DNA of 17,169 nt from SIG480 sp045614365 (GCA_045614365.1 JAZLCV010000192.1:1-17169); one strand, 5' to 3'; positions 7,368-15,055 are shown, counted from the stretch's first letter. Made by a program: numbers and translations. Notes: generated by a model from the sequence alone, not told the origin.

Positions 7368-7390
7368 AAACCGAATGAATACGGTTTTTT
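7368..7390 (+). terminator. Weak hairpin with T-run (possible attenuator)
   Basis: A 6-bp stem (AAACCG 7368-7373 with CGGTTT 7382-7387) and an 8-base loop run into TTTTTT ending at 7390. It is short and may only partly reduce transcription from femX-alr into darA. Confidence 0.35.
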
Positions 7391-7425
7391 CCGTTTCAAA
7401 TATAAATACCGGGAGGTAATTGATT

Positions 7426-7749
7426 ATGAAAATGGTAATGGCAATCATCAACGCAGACGACGCTCAGACTGTCGTTTCCAATCTCACAAAGTCCGGATTT
7501 TCCGTCACGAAGCTTGCAACAACAGGCGGCTTCCTTAAGACGGGCAATACAACAGTTCTTGTCGGTGTGGATGATGAAAAGCTTCAAGATGTTCTCGACA
7601 TCATAAACAAACATTCACACAGCAGAAAGCAGCTTGTTCCTGCTACATCAGAATTTGGCATCGGTATGATCCCTACGGTTCCGGTTGAGGTTTCTGTCGG
7701 CGGCGCAACCATCTTTGTTATGGATGTTGAGCGCTTTGAAAAAATCTAA
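7426..7749 (+). CDS. darA: Cyclic-di-AMP receptor, PII-like (DarA/PstA/YaaQ)
   Basis: A 107-residue PII-like protein, the usual length of this family. It shows the DarA signature: MAIINADDAQTV at the start, then SVTKLATTGGFLKTGNTTVLVGVDDEKL, and a C-terminal VGGATIFVMDVERFEKI. In the family, the TTGGFLKxGNTT segment lines the c-di-AMP pocket at the trimer interface. DarA binds c-di-AMP and is thought to relay it to still poorly known partners. The start is ATG 7426, with GGGAGGT 8 bases upstream; an in-frame TTG at 7420 lacks spacing. The gene order darA-holB-ricT matches the B. subtilis yaaQ-yaaR-holB-yaaT cluster, which strongly supports the call; yaaR is absent between darA and holB. Confidence 0.93.
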   Translation: MKMVMAIINADDAQTVVSNLTKSGFSVTKLATTGGFLKTGNTTVLVGVDDEKLQDVLDIINKHSHSRKQLVPATSEFGIGMIPTVPVEVSVGGATIFVMDVERFEKI

Positions 7750-7752
7750 CTG

Positions 7753-8784
7753 ATGAATTTTGACGGTTTTTACGGAAACGAACGCGCAAAAGCGTACATC
7801 GACTCTGCTTTTGCGCGCAACGCCCTGCCCCACGCCCTCCTTATTTCGGGCGAGCGCGGGATTGGAAAAAAGACGCTTGCCGGCATCCTTGCGCGGGCAA
7901 TTGTCTGCACCGGCGAGGGTGCGCCGTGCGGCAAATGCGATGCGTGCTATAAATCCGAAAAGGGTTTTCATCCTGATATTATAAAGTTGGATGCCGAGAA
8001 CATAAAGGAAGATGCCGCGAAATACGGGATAGCTCTTCAAAAGGAAGGAATTATCAACGTAATACGCGATCTTAAGCTTAACGCCCTTCTGCGTCCGAAC
8101 GACGGTGAGCGAAAGGTATATATAATCGACAATGCGGGATCACTCAGCCATGCATGTCAGGATGCTCTTTTAAAAATATTGGAAGAGCCTCCCCTATTTA
8201 CTTTTTTTATAATTCTGTGTTATAATTTAAGTGATCTGCTTCCGACGATAGTTTCAAGAGCTGCACATATTGCGCTCTCGCCGCTCTCGGATGCGGATAT
8301 GATTTCCGTTATAAATAAAAACGTGCCCGGCATTTCCGATGCCGAGCGCGATGAGCTTGTAAAAACAAGCGGAGGTATTTGTTCCTTCCTCGTTTGTGAA
8401 AAAGACAGCGACTGTACGGAAACGGCTGTCAGTATTGCAAAGGCGCTTCTTACCTCAGATGAGCTTGAAATCTTCCGGGCACTGTCCGTTCTTGACAAAC
8501 GTAACCGTGACGGTGCAGCGGAGGTGTTCGACGAGCTTTGCATTCTTTTCCGTGATGCCTGCGTTCTCTCTTCCGGAGCTAAAAGCACGTTGATATCACG
8601 CGATAAATCCGGAATGTCCGGAAAGCTTGCCGATCTCTTTTCTCCAAAGCTCTCTTGCCACATCATTGACCTTTTTTCCAATGCTAAGGTCTTGTGTATG
8701 CGAAACGTAGGTCTGCCGCATATAACAGGAAATCTTATATGTAAACTTGCAGATACAGCCGCAAAAGCGGCTTTGAAAGGATAG
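7753..8784 (+). CDS. holB: DNA polymerase III delta' subunit
   Basis: A 343-residue AAA+ clamp-loader subunit. It has a P-loop-like GERGIGKKT at 33-41, a zinc module with Cys 52, 59, 62 and 65 (CGKCDAC), VYIIDNAGSLSHACQDALLKILEEPP, and LLPTIVSRAAHI. The sensor motif usually written SRC reads SRA here. In bacteria delta' acts with delta and tau/gamma to load the beta clamp; delta' itself is normally not an ATPase. ATG 7753 lies 3 bases after the darA stop with no clear ribosome site, so translation is probably coupled to darA. The part coding LFTFFIILCYNL is unusually AT-rich and contains a promoter-like sequence (see 8197-8226). ricT follows 8 bases after the stop. Confidence 0.9.
   Translation: MNFDGFYGNERAKAYIDSAFARNALPHALLISGERGIGKKTLAGILARAIVCTGEGAPCGKCDACYKSEKGFHPDIIKLDAENIKEDAAKYGIALQKEGIINVIRDLKLNALLRPNDGERKVYIIDNAGSLSHACQDALLKILEEPPLFTFFIILCYNLSDLLPTIVSRAAHIALSPLSDADMISVINKNVPGISDAERDELVKTSGGICSFLVCEKDSDCTETAVSIAKALLTSDELEIFRALSVLDKRNRDGAAEVFDELCILFRDACVLSSGAKSTLISRDKSGMSGKLADLFSPKLSCHIIDLFSNAKVLCMRNVGLPHITGNLICKLADTAAKAALKG
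8197..8226 (+). promoter_or_regulatory. Possible internal promoter inside holB
   Basis: TTTACT (8197-8202) is 18 bases from a perfect TATAAT (8221-8226) with TGT before it. It stands in an AT-rich stretch unlike the rest of the gene. It could help transcribe ricT, but it may be only a coding coincidence. Confidence 0.3.
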
Positions 8785-8792
8785 ATTTAATT

Positions 8793-9707
8793 TTGAAGGA
8801 AATAATCGGTGTACGTTTCCGCGACGGCGGAAAGATATATTCGTTCGACCCCGGCTCTATTTCCCCGCGTTCCGGCGATAAAATCGTAGTCGAAACCGCA
8901 CGCGGGCTTGAGCTTGGCGTTGTTGCCGACGAGCGGCATATGGTCGAAGACGAAAAGATTATCGCACCGCTTCGTAAGGCAGTAAGAATGGCAAATCCCG
9001 TTGACCTTAAAACCGCTGCTGAGCTTCGCGACCGTGAAAGGAAAGCTGTGGTAACCTGCCAGGAAAAAGCAGACGCGCATAATCTTGAAATGAAGATAAT
9101 AAATGCCGAGTGCTCTTTTGACGGTTCAAAAATTATATTTTACTTTACCGCAGACGGAAGAATAGACTTCCGTGCACTCGTAAAAGACCTTGCTTCTGTT
9201 TTCAGGACAAGGATTGAGCTTCGCCAGATAGGCGTTCGTGATGAAGCGAAAATGCTCGGCGGGCTCGGAATCTGCGGTAGACCGTTCTGCTGTGCAAGCT
9301 TTCTTGATGACTTCCAGCCCGTTTCAATAAAAATGGCAAAGGATCAGAATCTTTCTCTTAATCAGGCAAAAATCTCAGGTACCTGCGGCAGACTTATGTG
9401 CTGTCTTAAATATGAGCAGGATGCTTACGAGGATCTCATCCGTACCACGCCGCGCGTAGGCGCCGCGGTTGATACTCCCGCAGGTCCCGGCACAGTTTCT
9501 GATGTCAGCCTTATTTCCGGAAAGCTCAGGGTTAAAATCGAAGACGGTTCTGATGAAGTTATCTTAAAAACCTTTGACAAATGCGATGTATGCCCCCGCG
9601 GTGCCGACGGATGTCCGCACTCGCAAGGTAATGCAGCTCCCGCAAAGCGTGCGAAGAGATATGCAAAAGCCCCCGCAAAAACTGCGGAGGCATCTGATAA
9701 TCAATAA
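8793..9707 (+). CDS. ricT: PSP1-domain protein RicT (YaaT)
   Basis: A 304-residue PSP1-domain protein. The family's cysteine pairs are present: GICGRPFCCASF and, about 40 residues on, ISGTCGRLMCCLKYE. In B. subtilis RicT forms a complex with RicA and RicF that carries 4Fe-4S clusters, promotes RNase Y-dependent mRNA processing and affects the sporulation phosphorelay. The C-terminus adds a further CDVCPRGADGCPHS segment and a basic Ala/Lys-rich tail. The start is probably TTG 8793, with GAAAGGAT about 11 bases upstream at the end of holB. The position directly after holB is the conserved order in Firmicutes. The last 7 bases overlap the end of the convergent carboxypeptidase gene. Confidence 0.92.
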   Translation: MKEIIGVRFRDGGKIYSFDPGSISPRSGDKIVVETARGLELGVVADERHMVEDEKIIAPLRKAVRMANPVDLKTAAELRDRERKAVVTCQEKADAHNLEMKIINAECSFDGSKIIFYFTADGRIDFRALVKDLASVFRTRIELRQIGVRDEAKMLGGLGICGRPFCCASFLDDFQPVSIKMAKDQNLSLNQAKISGTCGRLMCCLKYEQDAYEDLIRTTPRVGAAVDTPAGPGTVSDVSLISGKLRVKIEDGSDEVILKTFDKCDVCPRGADGCPHSQGNAAPAKRAKRYAKAPAKTAEASDNQ

Positions 9708-10990
9708 TATCTTCTTCTGCGGCGGGGCTTGCGCTTGTTATACTGTATAACATAAATAAAATAACAAATAACAGCAAGCAAAATGACAACGACGGCGATT
9801 AACGCATATGGACTTTTTATGATGTCCTTTATCTTGTTTACCACATAAGCGATTATCGAGCGTTCCACATCGTCTGCCGCAACAAGCGGAAGCGTTATAT
9901 ATTCGCGTTCTTCATACTTTATAAGTACAGAACCGATCTCGTCGCCCTTCTTTATCGGCGCTTCGATCTCCTCGGCAGCACTTGGAATAAGCTCGACCTT
10001 TTCCGCATCAAAATCACGCGGCATAAGAACGGCGTAGTCCTCCGGCGTGTGAGCAACAACATAGTCGCGGTGCTTTGCCGATCTCACATGAACCTCACAT
10101 ACTGGTTGGTTAGACGAGAGAAGAGTTGCTTTTTTGAAGTTTTCAAATCCCCATACTAAAAGCTTTTTTGATTCAACGAAGTTTCCCTTCTTCCCTTCGG
10201 CATCTTTTTCAGCGCCGAGGACAACAGAGATAAGCTCTACGCCGTTATATTCGGCACTCGCCGCAAGGCAGAGCCCCGCAGGCGTTGTGCTTCCGGTTTT
10301 CAAACCGTTAGCGCGCGAATATTTGTAGCCTAATTCTTTGTATCTTGATATGAGCGAATTTGTTGTGTAAAAGAATCTTTCCTCACCGATATTAGTTGCA
10401 GGAATGGTTGCCTTTTCCATAGCACAGATTTCGCGAAGACGGGCGTGTTTTCTTACCTCCATTGCAATTTTGGCAACATCACGGGCGGTTGTGTAGTGGT
10501 TCTCATCATGCAAACCGTTTGTGTTCACAAAGTTTGTTCCCGTAAGTCCGAGCTCTGCGGCACGGCTGTTCATAAGCTCCACAAACGCCGAAACACTTCC
10601 CGCCACTCGCTCGGCAAGAATGTTTGCAGACTCATTCGCGCTTGCCACAAGCAGGCAGATCAACAGGTTGTCAACCGACATTGCCTCCCCCGGCTTTATG
10701 CCTACCGTGCTTCCCGCATCCGAAAGACCTTCAAATGCGCTTTTGTTTGCGGTTATCACCTCACTGAGGTCTGAAAGCTTTTCAACGGTAATGAGCGCGG
10801 TCATAAGCTTTGTGATGCTTGCAGGATACTGCTTTGTATCAGCATTCTCGCCAAAGATTTCATGGCCGTCGGTTGCATCTATGAGAATAGATGCCTTGGA
10901 GTTTACATCCATCTTCTCTATTGCACCGGCAACGCACGAAAGTGCGAATACGCAGACAAGCAACAGAGAAATCAAACGCAGTAATTTCAT
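9701..10990 (-). CDS. D-alanyl-D-alanine carboxypeptidase (S11 family, DacF/PBP5-like)
   Basis: A 429-residue low-molecular-weight penicillin-binding protein. All three active-site motifs are present: S58-I-T-K61, S117-A-N119 and K231-T-G233. An N-terminal signal peptide (about residues 1-23, ending AGA) exports it. Unlike classical PBP5 with a C-terminal amphipathic helix, the C-terminus has a clear membrane segment (LIAVVVILLAVICYFIYVI) followed by a very basic tail ending RRRRRYY. It should remove the terminal D-Ala from peptidoglycan stem peptides outside the membrane, limiting cross-linking. The ATG is preceded by AGGAGAGG. It is a single-gene unit on the minus strand, with its own promoter at 11023-11051, and it converges on ricT with a 7-base overlap. 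Confidence 0.92.
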   Translation of the reverse strand: MKLLRLISLLLVCVFALSCVAGAIEKMDVNSKASILIDATDGHEIFGENADTKQYPASITKLMTALITVEKLSDLSEVITANKSAFEGLSDAGSTVGIKPGEAMSVDNLLICLLVASANESANILAERVAGSVSAFVELMNSRAAELGLTGTNFVNTNGLHDENHYTTARDVAKIAMEVRKHARLREICAMEKATIPATNIGEERFFYTTNSLISRYKELGYKYSRANGLKTGSTTPAGLCLAASAEYNGVELISVVLGAEKDAEGKKGNFVESKKLLVWGFENFKKATLLSSNQPVCEVHVRSAKHRDYVVAHTPEDYAVLMPRDFDAEKVELIPSAAEEIEAPIKKGDEIGSVLIKYEEREYITLPLVAADDVERSIIAYVVNKIKDIIKSPYALIAVVVILLAVICYFIYVIQYNKRKPRRRRRYY

Positions 10991-11012
10991 TTCTTTTTCC
11001 CTCTCCTAAACT

Positions 11013-11038
11013 TGTTTTCTATATTATAACAGAAAACA
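11013..11038. promoter_or_regulatory. Inverted repeat over the carboxypeptidase -10 box (possible operator)
   Basis: Perfect 8-bp arms, TGTTTTCT (11013-11020) and AGAAAACA (11031-11038), flank a 10-base centre that contains the -10 of the minus-strand promoter. Its position would let a dimeric regulator block the promoter. No regulator can be named. Confidence 0.4.
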
Positions 11039-11051
11039 TTGAAATTAACAA
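11023..11051 (-). promoter_or_regulatory. Promoter of the D-Ala-D-Ala carboxypeptidase gene
   Basis: On the minus strand, TTGTTA (11046-11051) is 17 bases from TATAAT (11023-11028), preceded by TGT (extended -10). I did not find an equally good plus-strand promoter for the comEA-like gene in this 88-base divergent gap. Confidence 0.75.
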
Positions 11052-11078
11052 TATCCGAAATCAAACCGGTGATTATTT

Positions 11079-11402
11079 ATGAAGTTTTTATTCCACGAAA
11101 GGATTCTCGGAGCAGCTACGCTTTTGTTTGTCGGCTTTATCTTTATTTTTGCTGCATCCCGCACACCGACATTAAACGCCGTTTCCGGTGCCGCGTTGCC
11201 CGCCGCTCCGTATCTTGTAAATATCAATACTGCCAATGCGGAAGAGCTTGATACACTTGAAGGTATCGGCGCAAAAACCGCGGAAGAAATCATCCGCTAC
11301 CGTGAGCAGAACGGTGCTTTCAAAACAGTAAATGAGTTGTGCGAGGTTTCCGGAATCGGATCATCCACGCTTGATAAAATAGAAGAATATATAAAAGTTT
11401 AA
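11079..11402 (+). CDS. ComEA-like helix-hairpin-helix DNA-binding protein
   Basis: A 107-residue protein with an N-terminal membrane anchor (about residues 9-27, ATLLFVGFIFIFAAS). After a short linker comes the ComEA-type tandem HhH domain (about 46-106): VNINTANAEELDTLEGIGAKTAEEIIRYREQNGAF, then VSGIGSSTLDKIEEYI. In competent bacteria ComEA binds incoming double-stranded DNA at the outer face of the membrane. B. subtilis ComEA is about 200 residues, with an SLBB domain before the HhH part; that domain is absent here, so this is a minimal anchored form. No comEC or comEB lies in the window. It is 15 bases upstream of the response regulator and probably co-transcribed. A competence role is not shown; many non-competent bacteria keep such proteins. 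Confidence 0.85.
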   Translation: MKFLFHERILGAATLLFVGFIFIFAASRTPTLNAVSGAALPAAPYLVNINTANAEELDTLEGIGAKTAEEIIRYREQNGAFKTVNELCEVSGIGSSTLDKIEEYIKV

Positions 11403-11417
11403 CAGGAGGCTATCATA

Positions 11418-12098
11418 ATGAGAATACTTGTAGTTGACGACGAGAAAATCATCGTTAAGGGTATAAAGTTCAACCTTGAAAATGAAGGGTTTGATGTCGA
11501 AACAGCATATAACGGCGAAGATGCACTTGAAATTATCAAGAATGTGCATCTTGATCTTGTCATCCTTGATCTTATGATGCCTAAGCTCGACGGCCTTGAA
11601 ACCTGCCGCCGCATCCGCGAATTTTCAACTGTGCCCATAATAATGCTTACTGCAAAAAGCGAGGATACGGACAAGCTTCTCGGATTTGAATACGGTGCAG
11701 ATGATTATATCACAAAGCCATTTAACATCCTCGAGCTTAAATCACGTGTGCGCGCAATTCTGCGACGCTCCGGCTCTTCGTCCTCAAAATTCAAAAACAC
11801 CCGTCTTATCGCAGATTCTCTTATTATTGATACAGAGCAGCGTAATGCATATCTTGACGGAACCCCCGTTCAGCTTACAGCCAAGGAATTTGACCTTGTT
11901 GAGCTTATGATGCGCAATCCCGGGCGCGTATACAGCCGCGACAATCTGCTGAACATTGTCTGGGGTTATGAGTATCCCGGTGATATGAGAACCGTTGACG
12001 TTCACATCAGACGTCTGCGCGAAAAGCTTGAAGCAAATCCTGCAAAGCCCGAGCTTATTCTCACCAAGTGGGGAGTTGGATACTATTTTAAAGCATAG
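11418..12098 (+). CDS. OmpR/PhoB-family response regulator
   Basis: A 226-residue regulator. The receiver domain (1-120) has acidic D7/D8, phospho-acceptor D51 in LVILDLMMP, T78 and K100 in ITKPF. The C-terminal winged helix (about 130-226) has LTAKEFDLVELMMRNPGRVYSRDNLL, the recognition helix region RTVDVHIRRLREKLE, and TKWGVGYYF. Full length with all switch residues, so it should be active. AGGAGG lies before the ATG. Its last 23 bases overlap the kinase gene, whose product is the likely partner. The domain pattern resembles WalR, PhoP and MtrA; I cannot assign one of these names from the sequence alone. Confidence 0.95.
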   Translation: MRILVVDDEKIIVKGIKFNLENEGFDVETAYNGEDALEIIKNVHLDLVILDLMMPKLDGLETCRRIREFSTVPIIMLTAKSEDTDKLLGFEYGADDYITKPFNILELKSRVRAILRRSGSSSSKFKNTRLIADSLIIDTEQRNAYLDGTPVQLTAKEFDLVELMMRNPGRVYSRDNLLNIVWGYEYPGDMRTVDVHIRRLREKLEANPAKPELILTKWGVGYYFKA

Positions 12099-13521
12099 TC
12101 ATACTTTCAATATAAAACTAAGAGAAAGTATCTCTTTCCGGATACTGATTCTCTGTGGCATTGCGGCAATTCTTTCAGTGTACTTTATGAGTTCGGTTAC
12201 CTTAAACAGGATAGAAACCGCTACACACCTTGACAAACAAACAGAACTTCAGGCTGCGGCGTCGGAATATGCGACGTCGCTTTCCGTATATGGAGCGGAT
12301 GCAGAACTTGCCGTTCCCGATACATATGCAGGAATAAACCGCAGAGTTATCGCCACAGACACTTCTCTTCGCATTACCTTTGACAGTTCCGACATTGAAA
12401 ATCATAATGGAAAAATCATATACCTGCCCGCCGCGGTTACTGCTTTGCAGGGTGATGAGTTTTTCGAGTTCAGTTCCTCTAATCTGCGCCTTGAAAGCTG
12501 CGCTTCTGCCCCGGTTGTCACCAACGGCAAAATAGTAGGCGCCGTATGTATTTTCGAAACAGACGTAAGTCTTCAGAACATATACAAGGCACTGCTTCCC
12601 GCGCTGTTCGTATCCGGCATTGTTACGATTCTGCTATTCCTGATTGTGGGCGTTGCTTTTGTCTGGTTCCTCATCCGGCGCATCTCGCACCTGATTGAAA
12701 CGGTAAGAACCACTCAGGACGATGAAAAAATCGAAAAAATACCGGTAAATTACAGAGATGAAACCGCACCTATAATACGCGAATTCAACAATATATACGA
12801 AAGGCTGGATTATGTTCAGCAAATGCGTCAGGCTTTTGTTTCGGATGCATCCCACGAGCTTCGCACTCCGCTTGCAGCAATACGGCTTCTTTGCGAATCC
12901 ATAACGCAGACAGACAACGTGGACACAGAAACCGTACGGGAATTTATGGAAGACATAATTTTAGAGGTTGACAGAATGTCTCACACTGCCGAAAAGCTTC
13001 TCGTCCTTTCACGTCTTGATAACGGAAGCAGAACAGGCCACGCCCCCATTTCCCTTTCTGAAACTGTGCGTAAAATGATAAATGCCTTTGAACCCATTGC
13101 TGCGGATAAAGACGTCACAATTGAAAGCTACATAGAAGAGAACTGCATCGTCCCCGGTGAAACAGAAGGGGCAAACCAGATTGTAGGCAACCTTATCGAC
13201 AATGCAATCAAATACAACAACATAGGCGGAACTCTGCGGATATATCTCTTCTCTAAAAACGGCAAATGCACTTTCATAACAGACGACACAGGCATCGGCA
13301 TTGCACCGGAATACCGCGAGCAGGTGTTTGAACGTTTTTACCGGGTTGACAAATCCCGTGAGCATGACGGTCGAGGCGGAAGCGGCCTTGGGCTTGCCAT
13401 TGTTAAGCGCAATGTTGAGCATTTTGGCGGCACAATCGGAATTTCCGACTCCGTAACCGGAGGAACGCGCTTCACAGTCGTTCTTCCAAGTCTTCAGTCC
13501 GAGGAGGAGAACGCAATATGA
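12076..13521 (+). CDS. Membrane sensor histidine kinase
   Basis: About 481 residues from the chosen start. The first membrane segment (about 21-40, RILILCGIAAILSVYFM) is followed by an extracytoplasmic region of about 125 residues, a second membrane segment (ALFVSGIVTILLFLIVGVAFVWFLI), and a short HAMP-like linker. Then come HisKA with H260 in SDASHELRTPL, and the ATPase domain with N-box NLIDNAIKYN, G1 DDTGIGIAP, F-box ERFYRVD, and G2 GGSGLGLAIVK. All catalytic motifs are intact; it is PhoR/MtrB-like. The start is unclear: no ATG precedes the first membrane segment. TTG 12076, right after GTGGGGAG inside the regulator gene, gives a sensible N-terminus. An upstream ATG at 11995 lies deep in the regulator and is unlikely. 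The stop overlaps the next ATG (ATGA), so translation is coupled to the GerMN gene. Confidence 0.9.
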   Translation: MDTILKHSHTFNIKLRESISFRILILCGIAAILSVYFMSSVTLNRIETATHLDKQTELQAAASEYATSLSVYGADAELAVPDTYAGINRRVIATDTSLRITFDSSDIENHNGKIIYLPAAVTALQGDEFFEFSSSNLRLESCASAPVVTNGKIVGAVCIFETDVSLQNIYKALLPALFVSGIVTILLFLIVGVAFVWFLIRRISHLIETVRTTQDDEKIEKIPVNYRDETAPIIREFNNIYERLDYVQQMRQAFVSDASHELRTPLAAIRLLCESITQTDNVDTETVREFMEDIILEVDRMSHTAEKLLVLSRLDNGSRTGHAPISLSETVRKMINAFEPIAADKDVTIESYIEENCIVPGETEGANQIVGNLIDNAIKYNNIGGTLRIYLFSKNGKCTFITDDTGIGIAPEYREQVFERFYRVDKSREHDGRGGSGLGLAIVKRNVEHFGGTIGISDSVTGGTRFTVVLPSLQSEEENAI

Positions 13522-14414
13522 AGAAGGCTGTTTTTATCTTTTTCACACTTTTTTTGCTTCTTTGCTCATGTTCCTATAATGCCAATGATGCAAAAAGCGC
13601 GTGTGTGCTGCACTATTCGGATGCAGAAAACAACAATCAGCTTGTTTCCGTCCCCGGAAAGCTCAGCGCACTCACAGCAGAGGATGCAGTCAGCGAGGCA
13701 TTTCTTAAGCTCAAAACCCCCGAAAGCAAAAAGCTTTCTTCTGCCATCCCTTCAGATATAAAGCTTCTTTCGTTGTCTGTTTCGGACACTGTCTGCAATG
13801 CGGAGCTTTCATCCCGCTACGCCAGGCTTCCCGAAACGGCAAAAGCCGCGGTTACTGCCTGTCTCGTCAAAACGCTATGCAGTATTGAGAACATAGACCG
13901 TGTTATAATCTCATGCGACGGCACAGTTATGGGAGAATTTGATACAAACGACTTTCTTATTACTTCTCCGCGCACATATTACGATGTATATACCGTAAAC
14001 CTATATTTTGCAAATGCTGATTTTAACGGTCTTCAGGCAGACAGCGAAACCATTTCGTTGTCTCCCGACACCACGCTCGAGCATGCCGTTATGTCACGCC
14101 TTCTCTCCCCATCTTCATCCGGAAAGCTCAAAAGTGCCGTTCCTGAAGGAACCGGACTTAATGATGTTTATGTCAGCGAAGGGATGTGCATTGTTGACCT
14201 GTCGCGTGAGTTTGTCGACAATGTTGTGCACGATGAATTGCACGAAGGTATTGCTATTTATTCAATTGTAAACACCATGACAGAGCTTCCCATGATAGAC
14301 AGCGTTAAAATTCTTGTAGATGGGAAAGACTCAAACGGATATCTCCATTACAAGCTTTCGCTCCCTCTTACCAACAATTCAAAGCTGTTTCCGACACAGA
14401 CTTCAAAAAATTAA
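13518..14414 (+). CDS. Lipoprotein with two GerMN domains
   Basis: A 298-residue secreted lipoprotein. The N-terminus is MKKAVFIFFTLFLLLCSC, a short lipoprotein signal with a lipobox-like end; C16 or C18 could be lipidated. Two GerMN repeats follow, about residues 30-132 and 150-285; the second has the typical TTLEHAVMSRLLSP, then GTGLNDVYVSEGMCIVDLSREF, and SIVNTMTELPMIDSVKILVDGK. GerMN domains occur in the spore-germination protein GerM and in actinobacterial LpqB, and are believed to act at the cell envelope. GAGGAGGAG precedes the ATG, which overlaps the kinase stop. This tight coupling to a kinase and regulator suggests it modulates the sensor, as proposed for LpqB with MtrAB. That role is inference. 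Confidence 0.88.
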   Translation: MKKAVFIFFTLFLLLCSCSYNANDAKSACVLHYSDAENNNQLVSVPGKLSALTAEDAVSEAFLKLKTPESKKLSSAIPSDIKLLSLSVSDTVCNAELSSRYARLPETAKAAVTACLVKTLCSIENIDRVIISCDGTVMGEFDTNDFLITSPRTYYDVYTVNLYFANADFNGLQADSETISLSPDTTLEHAVMSRLLSPSSSGKLKSAVPEGTGLNDVYVSEGMCIVDLSREFVDNVVHDELHEGIAIYSIVNTMTELPMIDSVKILVDGKDSNGYLHYKLSLPLTNNSKLFPTQTSKN

Positions 14415-14431
14415 TTTTAAGGAAAGTTTAT

Positions 14432-15052
14432 ATGATTTTATTTCTTGATGTTTCACCGCTTCGTGATAAAGATGTTTTTGAAAGATTTTTTTCTTCCTGC
14501 AAGGAATACAGAAAGAAAAAAATAGAAAAACTGGCTAATGAAGCCGACCGCATACGTTCACTCGGTGCTGAGATTCTTCTTGCTTTCGGTATGATGGATC
14601 ACAACAATCCGGATTATGATATTGCCGTATCGGAAAGCGGCAAGCCGTATGATAAAAACTCCGACATACACTTCAGCCTCTCACATTCCGGAATGTTTGC
14701 CGTTGCCGCTTTTGATGAATGCGATATCGGTATTGACATTGAAATTCCGAGAAAAATTGATTTAAAGCTTGCCAAGCGTTTTTTCTCCCCTGAAGAAACT
14801 GTATTGCTGAACGCATCTCCGGTCCCGGAAAAGCAGTTTTTGCGCACATGGACACGAAAAGAAGCGCTTATTAAAGCATATGGGAAAGCGCTTCCCTGTA
14901 CATTTCCGGAGCTTGACACCGCTTCCGATAACGTAATGATAGACGGCATAAGTTACGGAATATCAACAAAGAGCGATGATGACTTCGTCATATCTGTTGC
15001 ACGAAAAGGAGAAGCAAAACCGATCATTTGTGAAAACATTATGGTTATGTAG
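14432..15052 (+). CDS. 4'-phosphopantetheinyl transferase (Sfp-type)
   Basis: A 206-residue enzyme with the Sfp/AcpT signature: ESGKPY, FSLSHSG (84-87 SHSG), the magnesium motif IGIDIE with D102 and E104, RFFSPEE, and WTRKEALIKAYGK with W140, K143, E144 and K148. It transfers the phosphopantetheine arm of CoA to a conserved Ser of carrier proteins. No polyketide, peptide-synthetase or fatty-acid carrier gene is in the window, so its target is not visible; it could serve the primary acyl carrier protein. AAGGAAAG precedes the ATG. It is 17 bases after the GerMN gene and ends the operon just before a large hairpin. Confidence 0.92.
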   Translation: MILFLDVSPLRDKDVFERFFSSCKEYRKKKIEKLANEADRIRSLGAEILLAFGMMDHNNPDYDIAVSESGKPYDKNSDIHFSLSHSGMFAVAAFDECDIGIDIEIPRKIDLKLAKRFFSPEETVLLNASPVPEKQFLRTWTRKEALIKAYGKALPCTFPELDTASDNVMIDGISYGISTKSDDDFVISVARKGEAKPIICENIMVM

Positions 15053-15055
15053 ACT

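Noticed and set aside
11995..12075. ATG-initiated longer N-terminus for the sensor kinase
   Set aside because: It would run inside the regulator's DNA-binding domain coding sequence, and the added residues do not look like a kinase N-terminus.
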